Origin: Limnohabitans sp.
GTDB lineage: Bacteria > Pseudomonadota > Gammaproteobacteria > Burkholderiales > Burkholderiaceae_C
Reading direction: 5' to 3'
Assembly: GCA_009693225.1 (NCBI GenBank)
Contig: SHXP01000149.1
Span: forward strand, 1 to 5,900
Length of the DNA stretch: 5,900 nucleotides
Shown piece by piece: positions 1 to 5,644 of the stretch; the first letter of the stretch is position 1; the number at the start of each line of letters is the position of its first letter. The notes under the pieces are model-generated. The model worked only from the letters and a program-made list of their open reading frames with translations, had not been told where the DNA came from and made no database searches. The translations under genes were made by a program, and so were the position numbers.

Positions 1-42
1 CCATGAAGCCCTGAGGCGCCGTCCGGGGCATACTCACTGTTT

Positions 43-48
43 AAGGAG
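43..48 (+). promoter_or_regulatory. Ribosome binding site of the aminotransferase gene
   Basis: AAGGAG lies 9 bases before the ATG at 58, a near-consensus Shine-Dalgarno sequence at normal spacing, and it fixes the start of the aminotransferase. It is the best ribosome binding site in the window; the other genes have weak ones. Only 57 bases precede the gene here, so its promoter is probably outside the window. Confidence 0.85.
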
Positions 49-57
49 ACCCAAGCC

Positions 58-1392
58 ATGGGAGCTGCCGATATTCACCTGGACAACCTCTGGTTGCCTT
101 TCACCCCGAACAAAGACTTCCACCAGTCGCCCCGGGTGTTTACCGGCGCCGACGGTATGTACTTCACTACCGCCGCCGGCCGCAAAGTGCTGGATGCGGT
201 CTCCAGCCTGTGGTGTGTGGGCGCAGGCCATAACCGGCGCGAAATCAACGACGCCATTTACAAGCAGTTGCAAACGCTGGATTACTCCACCGCTTTTCAG
301 TTCGGCAATGACCGTGCGTTTGAAGCCGCACACATGCTGGCGCAACTCGCGCCCGGCGATTTGAACAAGGTGTTTTTCTGCACCTCGGGCTCGGAAGCGG
401 CGGATACGTCATTGAAAATAGCCTTGGGCTACCACCGCGCCCGCGGCCAGGGCCAGCGCAGCGTGTTCATAGGTCGCGAGCGCGGGTACCATGGTGTCGG
501 TTTCGGCGGCATGAGCGTGGGCGGCATAAGCGGCAACCGCAAGATGTTCGGCCCGGCCATGCTGCCGCATGTAGACCATTTGCGTTTCATCCACGACCCG
601 GTCAACCATGCGTATGTCAAGGGCGAGCCGCCGGTGTTTGCAGAGGATTGGCTGCTCGAGCTGGAAAACCGCATTCTGCCGCTGCACGACCCGGGCAATG
701 TGGCGGCCATCATCGTCGAACCGGTGGCCGGCAGCGCCGGCTGGTACATACCGCCCAAGGGCTATTTGCAACGCCTGCGCGAGATTTGTGACAAACACGG
801 CATTCTGTTGATATTTGATGAAGTCATCACCGGCTTCGGCCGCATGGGTGCCCCGTTTGCCGCCGACTTTTTCGGTGTCGTGCCCGATATGCTGAACTTT
901 GCCAAATGCGTGACCAACGGCGTGGTGCCCATGGGCGGTGTGTTGTGTCGCGACGGTATTTACGAGGCCATCATGTCGGTGCCCACGCCTGCACACGTGA
1001 TCGAGTTTCCCCATGGCTACACCTACTCGGGTCACCCGGTGGCGTGTGCGGCGGCGGTGGCCACCATGAAGCTGTTGGCTGATGAAAAATTGTTTGAACG
1101 CGCGGCAAGCATGGCGCCGCACTTAGGCAACGCGGTGCACGCCGCCATCAAAGGCTTGCCGAATGTGATCGGCATACGCTCGCTGGGGTTGGCCGTTGCG
1201 GTGGAACTCAGCCCGTCTGACAAAGGCGTGGGTCAGCGCGGTTACGCTGCATTTCAGGACTGTTTGAAGCACGGCGTGCTGGTGCGCAGCGCCGGTGACA
1301 ACCTGGTGCTGGCCCCTGCGTATGTGGTGGAACAGCCGCAGATAGAGCAGATGGTGGATGTGCTGGCGCAGGCGATCAAGCGGACTGCTTGA
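58..1392 (+). CDS. Class III aminotransferase, omega-amino acid:pyruvate (beta-alanine:pyruvate) type
   Basis: A cytoplasmic PLP enzyme of 444 residues, the usual length for the family. Family members move the terminal amino group of beta-alanine or related omega-amino acids or amines to pyruvate, giving alanine and an aldehyde or semialdehyde. Visible marks: WLPFTPNKDF near the N-terminus; LWCVGAGH around residue 52; the phosphate-binding GSEA at 111-114; the cofactor-stacking YHG at 144-146; the PLP-pyridine aspartate in IFDEVITGFGR (Asp254); and the Schiff-base lysine in NFAKCVTNG (Lys283). EFPHGYTYSGHPVACA is typical of the beta-alanine:pyruvate branch. Arg410 in VLVRSAGD sits where related enzymes carry the arginine that binds the substrate carboxylate. 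The ATG at 58 has a strong ribosome binding site. The next gene is convergent, so no operon partner is visible downstream; one may lie upstream. Exact substrate is not settled: putrescine, taurine or aromatic amines are possible. All key residues are present, so it should be active. Confidence 0.93.
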   Translation: MGAADIHLDNLWLPFTPNKDFHQSPRVFTGADGMYFTTAAGRKVLDAVSSLWCVGAGHNRREINDAIYKQLQTLDYSTAFQFGNDRAFEAAHMLAQLAPGDLNKVFFCTSGSEAADTSLKIALGYHRARGQGQRSVFIGRERGYHGVGFGGMSVGGISGNRKMFGPAMLPHVDHLRFIHDPVNHAYVKGEPPVFAEDWLLELENRILPLHDPGNVAAIIVEPVAGSAGWYIPPKGYLQRLREICDKHGILLIFDEVITGFGRMGAPFAADFFGVVPDMLNFAKCVTNGVVPMGGVLCRDGIYEAIMSVPTPAHVIEFPHGYTYSGHPVACAAAVATMKLLADEKLFERAASMAPHLGNAVHAAIKGLPNVIGIRSLGLAVAVELSPSDKGVGQRGYAAFQDCLKHGVLVRSAGDNLVLAPAYVVEQPQIEQMVDVLAQAIKRTA

Positions 1393-1473
1393 GTGGTCAT
1401 GAACCCGCGCGGCTTTTGAAGACAATGGCAAGACGCAACGCCCAACCTACCCTGGTTCAGGTCCAGTGCTTAC
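1393..1473. other. Short gap between convergent genes, no clear terminator
   Basis: These 81 bases separate the ends of the aminotransferase and the DUF3108 gene. I looked for a shared bidirectional terminator. There is an 8-base palindrome CCGCGCGG at 1405-1412 followed by CTTTTG, and a small CCTG/CAGG inverted repeat near 1451-1461. Neither makes a convincing stem with a T-run. Confidence 0.4.
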
Positions 1474-2733
1474 TCACGGTGCCTGCACCTTGCTCAGGTT
1501 TTGCTCAAGTACATCGCCATTGCTTTGCGCAATCCTGAGCTTGACCGGCAAATACCCGTAAGCCGGTGACAGCCAGACCTCGGCGGTCTGGTCGTAACTG
1601 CCCTTGAACACACGGCTCAATTTCCAGGCACTGACTTTGCCGACAGGCAATTGCACCGTCTCTTCTTTGTCCACCTGGAATGTCCAGATGTCGGCGCTTT
1701 TGGCGGCCACCACTTGAAAGCTGATTTGCTGTCCGCTTTGGCGCAAACCGGGCGTGCCTGCCAACAGTGCCGGCAATTGCGCGAACATGCTCAGCCGGTC
1801 CTGTGACGCAGGCAACAAAGGCTGCGGGTTGCTGCTGGCGCTGAAGATCAGCTGGCCTTTGTCGCGGTCGAAATGCGCAGTTACCTCTTGTTTGTATTTG
1901 TCGCCGAAGCGCCTGGGCTGCAAACCCTGGGTGCTACTTAATTGGCCGACGCTGGTTTGGGTGTTGCTGCCCAGCAGGAAAAAGCGTATCTCCAGGCGCA
2001 TTTCGTAATTCTTGCCGTCGTGCCGCCACAGCATGTCGCCGTCGGCATGAAAACGTATGCCTTTGCTCTCGCCCAGCACTTCGTAAATGAACTTGGTGGA
2101 CGCGGGCCAGACAAAGCGCGCCTGCGCCAGCCAGGGCGGGGTGTTGTCAACCGTTGTGTTGGCACCGGCAGCAGTTTCTTTGGCGGCGTTGTTGTGGGAC
2201 TTGGGACTGTTGGACGGTGCAGACGCCGCTTCAGCGCTGGCGGGCTGGGGGCTCGGTTGCACAGGGGGTGAGCTTGCAGGCGGCGGGAATGGTACCGGCG
2301 GGGGAGGCGCAGGCGGCGGCGGTGTTGCAGCAGCAACAGCGGGTGGCTGAACGGGTTCGGGCGGCGCAGGCTCGGCGGGCTGAGGCTCAACAGCTTCCTG
2401 CGGTTTGGCTGCCTGTTCGTCGTCGATCTGCGGTTCTTCCTCTGGCACATTGACCGCGTGCAATCCCTGTGAAACTGAGACAGCCGGTGAGGCAGGTGCA
2501 GGGACTGCCGACGGTGGCGGCGCCGCACTCGCGGGTGCCGGTGTCTCAGGCGCAGAGTCACCGGCAGCCTTGCCTGCGCTCAAGCTCAGTGGTACAGGCC
2601 GGCCCGGCTGCAAGTGCGACGGCCACAGCGTCGCTATGGAATGCAAGCCGGCCAGGTGCAGCGCCACCACCAGCAGCAGCAACAGGCCCGGTGCAAGACC
2701 TTGCTTCAGAGGCGATGGATAGAATGGCTGCAT
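1474..2733 (-). CDS. DUF3108 protein: membrane anchor, proline-rich linker, periplasmic domain
   Basis: A protein of 419 residues from the ATG at 2733. A TTG in frame at 2751 would add six residues but runs further into the divergent gene, so ATG is preferred. Order: a short cytoplasmic start; one hydrophobic helix at about residues 13-36 rich in Leu/Val/Ala; a very proline-rich stretch at about 62-164 (for example TPPPPAPPPPVPFPPP) with acidic clusters near 98-106; an Asn/Ala/Thr linker; and a mixed alpha/beta C-terminal domain from about 207 (FVWPASTKFIYEVLGE) to the end. The C-terminal part reads as DUF3108, a family of uncharacterised proteins of Gram-negative bacteria. I infer an inner-membrane anchor with the domain in the periplasm, possibly reaching the outer membrane or cell wall through the stiff linker. 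The layout mimics TonB, but the C-terminal domain does not look like a TonB domain. Function unknown. It is transcribed away from the FAH-family gene with overlapping start codons. Confidence 0.85.
   Translation of the reverse strand: MQPFYPSPLKQGLAPGLLLLLVVALHLAGLHSIATLWPSHLQPGRPVPLSLSAGKAAGDSAPETPAPASAAPPPSAVPAPASPAVSVSQGLHAVNVPEEEPQIDDEQAAKPQEAVEPQPAEPAPPEPVQPPAVAAATPPPPAPPPPVPFPPPASSPPVQPSPQPASAEAASAPSNSPKSHNNAAKETAAGANTTVDNTPPWLAQARFVWPASTKFIYEVLGESKGIRFHADGDMLWRHDGKNYEMRLEIRFFLLGSNTQTSVGQLSSTQGLQPRRFGDKYKQEVTAHFDRDKGQLIFSASSNPQPLLPASQDRLSMFAQLPALLAGTPGLRQSGQQISFQVVAAKSADIWTFQVDKEETVQLPVGKVSAWKLSRVFKGSYDQTAEVWLSPAYGYLPVKLRIAQSNGDVLEQNLSKVQAP
2242..2550 (-). repeat. Low-complexity segment encoding the proline-rich linker
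   Basis: This part of the DUF3108 gene encodes residues 62-164, with proline and alanine dominating and some Glu-Pro/Gln-Pro pairs in the middle. On the plus strand it shows as GGC/GGG/GCT-rich sequence, densest at about 2280-2320. Such tracts vary in length between relatives and create long false reading frames on the other strand, which is why several apparent plus-strand ORFs lie here. Confidence 0.75.
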
Positions 2734-3742
2734 GAAATTAGCGACATACAAAGATGGTTCACGCGACGGGCAACTGGTGGTGGTGTCACGTGATTTAACA
2801 AACGCCCATTATGCGAGCGGTATTGCTTCCCGGCTGCAACAGGTGCTGGATGACTGGAACTTCATTTCACCGCAATTGCAGGACCTGTACCTGACCCTGA
2901 ACCAGGGCAAGGCCAGACACGCCTTCCCCTTTGACCCGAAGATGTGCATGGCGCCGCTGCCGCGCGCCTACCAGTGGGCTGACGGTTCGGCCTACATGAA
3001 CCATGTGGAGCTGGTGCGCGCCTCGCGCAACAGCGAAGTCCCGGCCAACTATTACGAAGACCCGTTGATGTACCAGGGCGGCAGCGATGACTTCATCGGC
3101 GCGTGTGACGACATCATTGCGGTCAGTACAGACCACGGCATCGACTTTGAAGCCGAGGTGGCTGTCATCACCGGTGACGTGCCCATGCGGGCCACGCCCG
3201 ACGAAGCGCTGGAGGGCATACGGCTGGTGATGCTGGCCAACGATGTGTCATTGCGCCGTCTCATTCCGGCTGAACTGGCCAAGAACTTCGGTTTTCTGCA
3301 AGGCAAACCGGCGACGGCGTTCAGTCCGGTGGCGGTCACTGTGGACGAATTAGGCAGCGCCTGGGACCACGGCCGTCTGCATCTGACGATGCGCGTGGAC
3401 TGGAACGGCAAGCGTGTCGGCATGTGCGACGCAGGCCCCGAGATGACGTTTCATTTCGGCCAGCTGATTGCACACCTGGCCACCACCCGCAATGTGCGCG
3501 CCGGCAGCATCATCGGCAGCGGCACCGTCAGCAACAAAACCATTGAAACCGATGGCCGCAAAGACTGGCCCAAAGGTTACAGCTGCATCGCTGAAAAACG
3601 CGCCATCGAAACCATCCTGGACGGCAAAGCGCAAACCAATTTCATGCAATTCTGCGACAGCGTGCGCATTGAAATGAAAGACAAGGACGGGCACAGCGTG
3701 TTCGGCGCGATAGATCAGAAAGTCGCTCCTTTGCGCCCCTGA
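2732..3742 (+). CDS. Fumarylacetoacetate hydrolase (FAH) family protein
   Basis: A cytoplasmic enzyme of 336 residues. The family hydrolyses C-C bonds in acylpyruvate-type compounds or tautomerises/decarboxylates related oxo-acids, using a divalent metal. The N-terminal ~75 residues (MKLATYKDGSRDGQLVVVS onward) form the small FAH N-terminal domain, and the rest is the catalytic domain. The metal site is readable: FEAE gives Glu140 and Glu142, and NDVSLR gives Asp171 as third ligand. Arg175 and Lys192 (GKPATAFSP) align with catalytic-site Arg and Lys of classical FAH, and GSGTVSN at 262-268 is the conserved glycine/threonine loop. It is shorter than true tyrosine-pathway FAH (about 420 residues), and no homogentisate dioxygenase or maleylacetoacetate isomerase gene is nearby, so I give no gene symbol. 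The ATG at 2732 overlaps the divergent DUF3108 start. There is no good Shine-Dalgarno; AGAGG at about 2709-2713 is too far upstream. A crotonase-like gene follows after 115 bases on the same strand. Confidence 0.92.
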   Translation: MKLATYKDGSRDGQLVVVSRDLTNAHYASGIASRLQQVLDDWNFISPQLQDLYLTLNQGKARHAFPFDPKMCMAPLPRAYQWADGSAYMNHVELVRASRNSEVPANYYEDPLMYQGGSDDFIGACDDIIAVSTDHGIDFEAEVAVITGDVPMRATPDEALEGIRLVMLANDVSLRRLIPAELAKNFGFLQGKPATAFSPVAVTVDELGSAWDHGRLHLTMRVDWNGKRVGMCDAGPEMTFHFGQLIAHLATTRNVRAGSIIGSGTVSNKTIETDGRKDWPKGYSCIAEKRAIETILDGKAQTNFMQFCDSVRIEMKDKDGHSVFGAIDQKVAPLRP

Positions 3743-3857
3743 CTTCGTCAGCTGCTTGCGGTCTGACGTTCTGCCGTTATTGGCAGGTGTCTATCATGTG
3801 TGGCTCAATACCCGCCGAGGCACAATCCGATGATTTCACCTAAGACCATTCAAATCC
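3743..3857 (+). other. Intergenic gap before the crotonase-like gene, no clear promoter
   Basis: The 115-base gap is long for tightly coupled genes but short enough for co-transcription. TATCAT at 3792-3797 resembles a -10 box but has no matching -35. TTGGCA at 3780-3785 resembles a -35 but has no good -10 at the right distance. No clear Shine-Dalgarno precedes the ATG at 3858. Whether the crotonase-like gene has its own promoter cannot be decided from the sequence. Confidence 0.35.
3746..3786 (+). terminator. Two weak hairpins after the FAH-family gene
   Basis: Just past the stop codon, CGTCAG (3746-3751) can pair with CTGACG (3763-3768), and CTGCC (3771-3775) with GGCAG (3782-3786). No T-run follows either, so they are poor intrinsic terminators. 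They might slow or end transcription before the downstream gene, or mean nothing. Confidence 0.2.
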
Positions 3858-4664
3858 ATGAAACCCATTGACTACAGCGTGTACGAAACCCTCAATATCA
3901 GCCGTCGCGGTCCGCATGACAGCGTGCTCGACATTCAAATGAAAGCCGCCAACGGCAAGTTGCCGACCGCCGGTCACCAGGGCCATGCCGATTTGTGCGA
4001 GATCTGGCGCGACATAGGCCGCGACGACAGCGTGCACTGCGCCGTGCTGCGCGGCGAAGGCATGGGTTTTTCCGGCGGCGGCGACCTGCAACTGGTCAGC
4101 GATATTGCGCAGGATTTCGAGGTCCGCACCCGCGTTTGGAAAGAGGCGCGTGACCTAGTCTACAACATCATCAATTGCGACAAACCGGTGGTCAGCGCCA
4201 TGCACGGCCCGGCGGTCGGCGCCGGACTGGTCGCCGGATTGCTGGCCGACATATCGATTGCCGCCAAAAGCGCCAAGATCGTTGATGGCCATACACGGCT
4301 TGGCGTGGCTGCGGGTGACCACGCTGCCATCATCTGGCCGCTGTTGTGCGGCATGGCCAAGGCCAAATACTATTTGATGCTGTGCGAACCGGTCAGCGGT
4401 GAGGAGGCAGAGCGCATCGGACTGGTGTCGCTGTGTGTCGACGACGACAAGTTGCTGGACAAGGCTTACGAAGTGGCGGACAAGCTCGCCGGCGGCAGCC
4501 AGACCGCGATCCGCTGGACCAAGTATTCGCTGAACAACTGGTTGCGTCAGGCCGGGCCGTCGTTTGACACGTCGCTGGCGCTGGAGTTCATGGGATTCGG
4601 CGGACCGGATGTGCGCGAAGGCGTGGCCTCGCTCAAGGAAAAACGCCGGCCGGTGTTTGACTGA
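3858..4664 (+). CDS. Enoyl-CoA hydratase/isomerase (crotonase) family protein with non-classical active site
   Basis: 268 residues, normal for the crotonase fold, with no signal peptide, so cytoplasmic. Family members act on acyl-CoA thioesters, stabilising an enolate in an oxyanion hole. Hole elements are visible: GFSGGGDL (70-77), in place of the usual F-S-A-G-x-D-L, and HGPAVGAG (116-123). In classical enoyl-CoA hydratase the two catalytic glutamates lie in GGGCELA and in the P-E-I-x-L-G segment. Here the matching places read GAGLVAG (Val125) and GHTRLG (His145), so both glutamates are missing. Asp154 and His155 in AAGDHAA are possible replacements. Water addition to enoyl-CoA is therefore uncertain; isomerase, hydrolase, decarboxylase or another crotonase activity is equally possible. 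The C-terminal part (EEAERIGLVSLCVDDD, then ALEFMGFGGPDVREGVASLKEKRRPVF) is the usual trimerisation-type tail. The substrate is unknown. It lies 115 bases after the FAH-family gene on the same strand and may share its transcript. Confidence 0.9.
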   Translation: MKPIDYSVYETLNISRRGPHDSVLDIQMKAANGKLPTAGHQGHADLCEIWRDIGRDDSVHCAVLRGEGMGFSGGGDLQLVSDIAQDFEVRTRVWKEARDLVYNIINCDKPVVSAMHGPAVGAGLVAGLLADISIAAKSAKIVDGHTRLGVAAGDHAAIIWPLLCGMAKAKYYLMLCEPVSGEEAERIGLVSLCVDDDKLLDKAYEVADKLAGGSQTAIRWTKYSLNNWLRQAGPSFDTSLALEFMGFGGPDVREGVASLKEKRRPVFD

Positions 4665-4666
4665 GG

Positions 4667-4694
4667 TTGTTGCGGACATCTAGACACTTACAAT
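4667..4694 (+). promoter_or_regulatory. Possible sigma-70 promoter
   Basis: TACAAT at 4689-4694 matches five of six bases of the -10 consensus. TTGTTG at 4667-4672 is a weak -35 at 16-base spacing. It would start transcription near 4701, just after the end of the crotonase-like gene, and read into the structured region toward the orphan signal peptide. The -35 match is poor, so this is tentative. Confidence 0.22.
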
Positions 4695-4740
4695 TTCCTG
4701 CATGCAATCCCTGAGACAAGCCCGTCGATTCGCCGCTCTT

Positions 4741-4754
4741 GCCCGCGCGCGGGC
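4741..4754. repeat. 14-base perfect GC palindrome
   Basis: GCCCGCGCGCGGGC is identical to its own reverse complement. It sits between the possible promoter at 4667-4694 and the orphan signal peptide at 4932. It could be a dimeric protein binding site or a chance product of CG-rich sequence. No similar copy was noticed elsewhere in the window. Confidence 0.5.
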
Positions 4755-4770
4755 CGCCTGTACCGATAAC

Positions 4771-4784
4771 CGTTTAAGCAAACG
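4771..4784 (+). repeat. Small stem-loop
   Basis: CGTTT (4771-4775) and AAACG (4780-4784) are complementary around a 4-base loop AAGC. It is one of several hairpins in this non-coding stretch and there is no T-run after it, so it is not a terminator. Confidence 0.4.
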
Positions 4785-4810
4785 CCGCACTCTTACCGGG
4801 TGACGCGTTC

Positions 4811-4839
4811 ATGTGCTGTGCACATACCAAAGCACAGCA
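4811..4839 (+). repeat. Two overlapping, mutually exclusive inverted repeats
   Basis: ATGTGC (4811-4816) pairs with GCACAT (4820-4825) around a 3-base loop. TGCTGTGC (4814-4821) pairs perfectly with GCACAGCA (4832-4839) around a 10-base loop. The two stems share bases 4814-4821, so an RNA could form only one at a time. This is seen directly; any switching role is speculation. It does not match a riboswitch family I know. Confidence 0.5.
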
Positions 4840-4931
4840 GCCCGGCCAGTGTGTCTGCTACTGCAGTTTGTTCCGATGATCAAACGCATGGCATGAACCG
4901 GCCTGAGTATCAATCAGCAGCAAAGGCCAAC

Positions 4932-5003
4932 ATGAAAACGTTGACAACACGGACGCTGGGCTGGCTTGCCTGCCTGACATTCAACCCGGCCCCTGCTCAG
5001 TGA
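4932..5003 (+). pseudogene. Orphan signal-peptide coding sequence, probable gene remnant
   Basis: An ATG at 4932 follows AAAGG (4922-4926) by five bases, a plausible ribosome binding site. The 23 residues begin MKTLTTRTLGWLACL and end NPAPAQ before a TGA at 5001-5003. That is a textbook Sec signal peptide: positive start, hydrophobic middle, and a small-residue cleavage site ending A-P-A-Q. The stop falls at the place of cleavage, so no mature protein would follow. The frame opening at 4978 reads on as SDRSTAAYQNLNGYQ and then LAPRYTASVGVQVAF to about 5086. Its alternating pattern with a terminal Phe resembles the last beta-strand of an outer-membrane barrel. I infer an exported protein, perhaps an outer-membrane receptor, that has lost most of its gene and its frame. 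A chance signal-like peptide is the alternative. Confidence 0.3.
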
Positions 5004-5087
5004 CCGCTCAACTGCCGCTTATCAAAATTTGAACGGTTACCAGCTGGCACCCAGGTACACCGCGTCTGTGGGTGTGCAGGTGGCGTT

Positions 5088-5599
5088 TCAAGGCATGTGT
5101 AACAGTGGCGTGACCTTGCTCTCCAGCAGCTCTGTCGTGACCTCGGGGTCCCCGTCATGACCGTTTTTGCGCAGCACGCCTTGTCTGTCTATCACAAAGC
5201 TCGACGGCAGCCGTCGGATGCGGCCGAAACCGGCGATCTTCGACTGACTATGGTGGGCGGTGAAAAAGCTGAAACATTGCGCCATCTTTTTGACCGTGGG
5301 CAGGTATTTGACCGAATCCATGCTGATGACAATCACTTCAGACCATCGGCCTGGTGTTTGCGGTAATAAGCCTCAATGGCCGGCATTTCCGCCTGGCAGG
5401 GTTTGCACCAACTGGCCCAGAAATTGACAATGATGACCTTGCCTTTGTGTTCGGACAGGCGGAACAGGCAGCCTTGCTGGAGGTCGATGGTTTCAAAGTC
5501 GGGTGCGGGGCGGCCGATCGCCAGTGTTTGTGCAACTGCACTGGCCGCCAGCAGAACCCCGCATGCAAACCACCAGAGTCTGAGAATTGCTTGATGCAT
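5088..5599 (-). pseudogene. TlpA/ResA-like periplasmic thioredoxin, frameshifted
   Basis: The gene reads from ATG at 5599. Residues 1-23 are a signal peptide (positive, hydrophobic, ending S-A-V-A before Gln24). Then come the family start GRPAPDFETIDL, KGKVIIVNFWASW, and the redox motif WCKPC at 64-68. The frame ends at a TGA (5335-5333) right after ADGLK. The overlapping frame carries on exactly where the fold should: VIVISMDS, later RRLPSSFVIDRQG with the cis-proline typical of thioredoxins, ending at 5088. Together the two parts give 170 residues, normal for the family. Adding one G (AAGTGATT to AAGGTGATT) restores a single frame. Such proteins reduce disulfides in the periplasm, for example in cytochrome c maturation; no cytochrome gene is seen here. 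The first part alone holds the CxxC but lacks the second half of the fold and is unlikely to work. No slippery heptamer is present. A sequencing error is possible. Confidence 0.8.
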
Positions 5600-5615
5600 G
5601 CCGCAAGTTTAGAAT
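5587..5615 (+). promoter_or_regulatory. Possible promoter for the TonB-like gene
   Basis: TTGCTT (5587-5592) and TAGAAT (5610-5615) are separated by 17 bases. The -10 matches five of six, the -35 only the leading TTG. It would give a leader of roughly 135 bases, and its -35 overlaps the thioredoxin start region. A second -10-like TATAGT lies at 5708-5713 without a good -35. Either could serve the TonB-like gene. Confidence 0.22.
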
Positions 5616-5627
5616 CGGTTTGCTCTT

Positions 5628-5644
5628 TATGCAAAATGTATGCA
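5628..5644. promoter_or_regulatory. Direct repeat TATGCA, possible operator
   Basis: TATGCA occurs at 5628-5633 and again at 5639-5644, starts 11 bases apart, about one helical turn. The second copy overlaps the palindrome ATGCAT (5640-5645). It lies in the 158-base gap between the divergent thioredoxin and TonB-like genes. It does not clearly match the Fur consensus. It may be a regulator site or chance. Confidence 0.2.

Larger units (their letters stand above)
4665..5087. other. 423-base stretch without an intact gene
   Basis: This region lies between the end of the crotonase-like gene and the 3' end of the minus-strand thioredoxin gene. Reading frames in it are short and do not resemble known proteins over any length. 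It does contain: a possible promoter near 4667-4694; a 14-base GC palindrome; several short stem-loops between 4741 and 4928; a start codon with a fair ribosome binding site and a signal-peptide-like sequence at 4932; and a beta-strand-like coding trace at about 5000-5090. It may be the leader and remains of a decayed gene. I see no tRNA or repeat array. Confidence 0.6.

Noticed and set aside
409..1122. A 237-codon open frame on the minus strand inside the aminotransferase gene
   Set aside because: Its translation is His/Ala/Arg-rich with no domain pattern. It mirrors the codon bias of the strongly supported plus-strand gene, as usual in GC-rich DNA.
1938..2561. A 207-codon minus-strand frame overlapping the DUF3108 gene
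   Set aside because: Its Arg/Pro/Ser-rich low-complexity translation is the shifted frame of the proline-rich linker, with no start context or known motif.
3830..3871. A 13-codon upstream frame overlapping the start of the crotonase-like gene
   Set aside because: It could be a regulatory uORF by position, but it has no clear ribosome binding site and no meaningful peptide.
4702..4803. A 33-codon Arg/Ala-rich frame starting MQSLRQARRF
   Set aside because: No ribosome binding site, no hydrophobic or domain pattern, and it spans the GC palindrome. Probably chance.
4740..4940. Cobalamin riboswitch before a receptor-like gene
   Set aside because: The conserved B12-box elements, such as the GCCACTG and CAGGAGACCTGCC-like parts, were not found on either strand.
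4800..5003. A longer 67-codon version of the orphan signal peptide starting upstream
   Set aside because: The first ~44 residues are polar and lack any pattern, while the internal ATG at 4932 has a ribosome binding site and begins a clean signal peptide.
5330..5345. Programmed -1 frameshifting as the way to make full-length thioredoxin
   Set aside because: The site reads T-CTG-AAG-TGA, which is not a slippery heptamer, and no obvious stimulatory structure is seen. A lost G is simpler.
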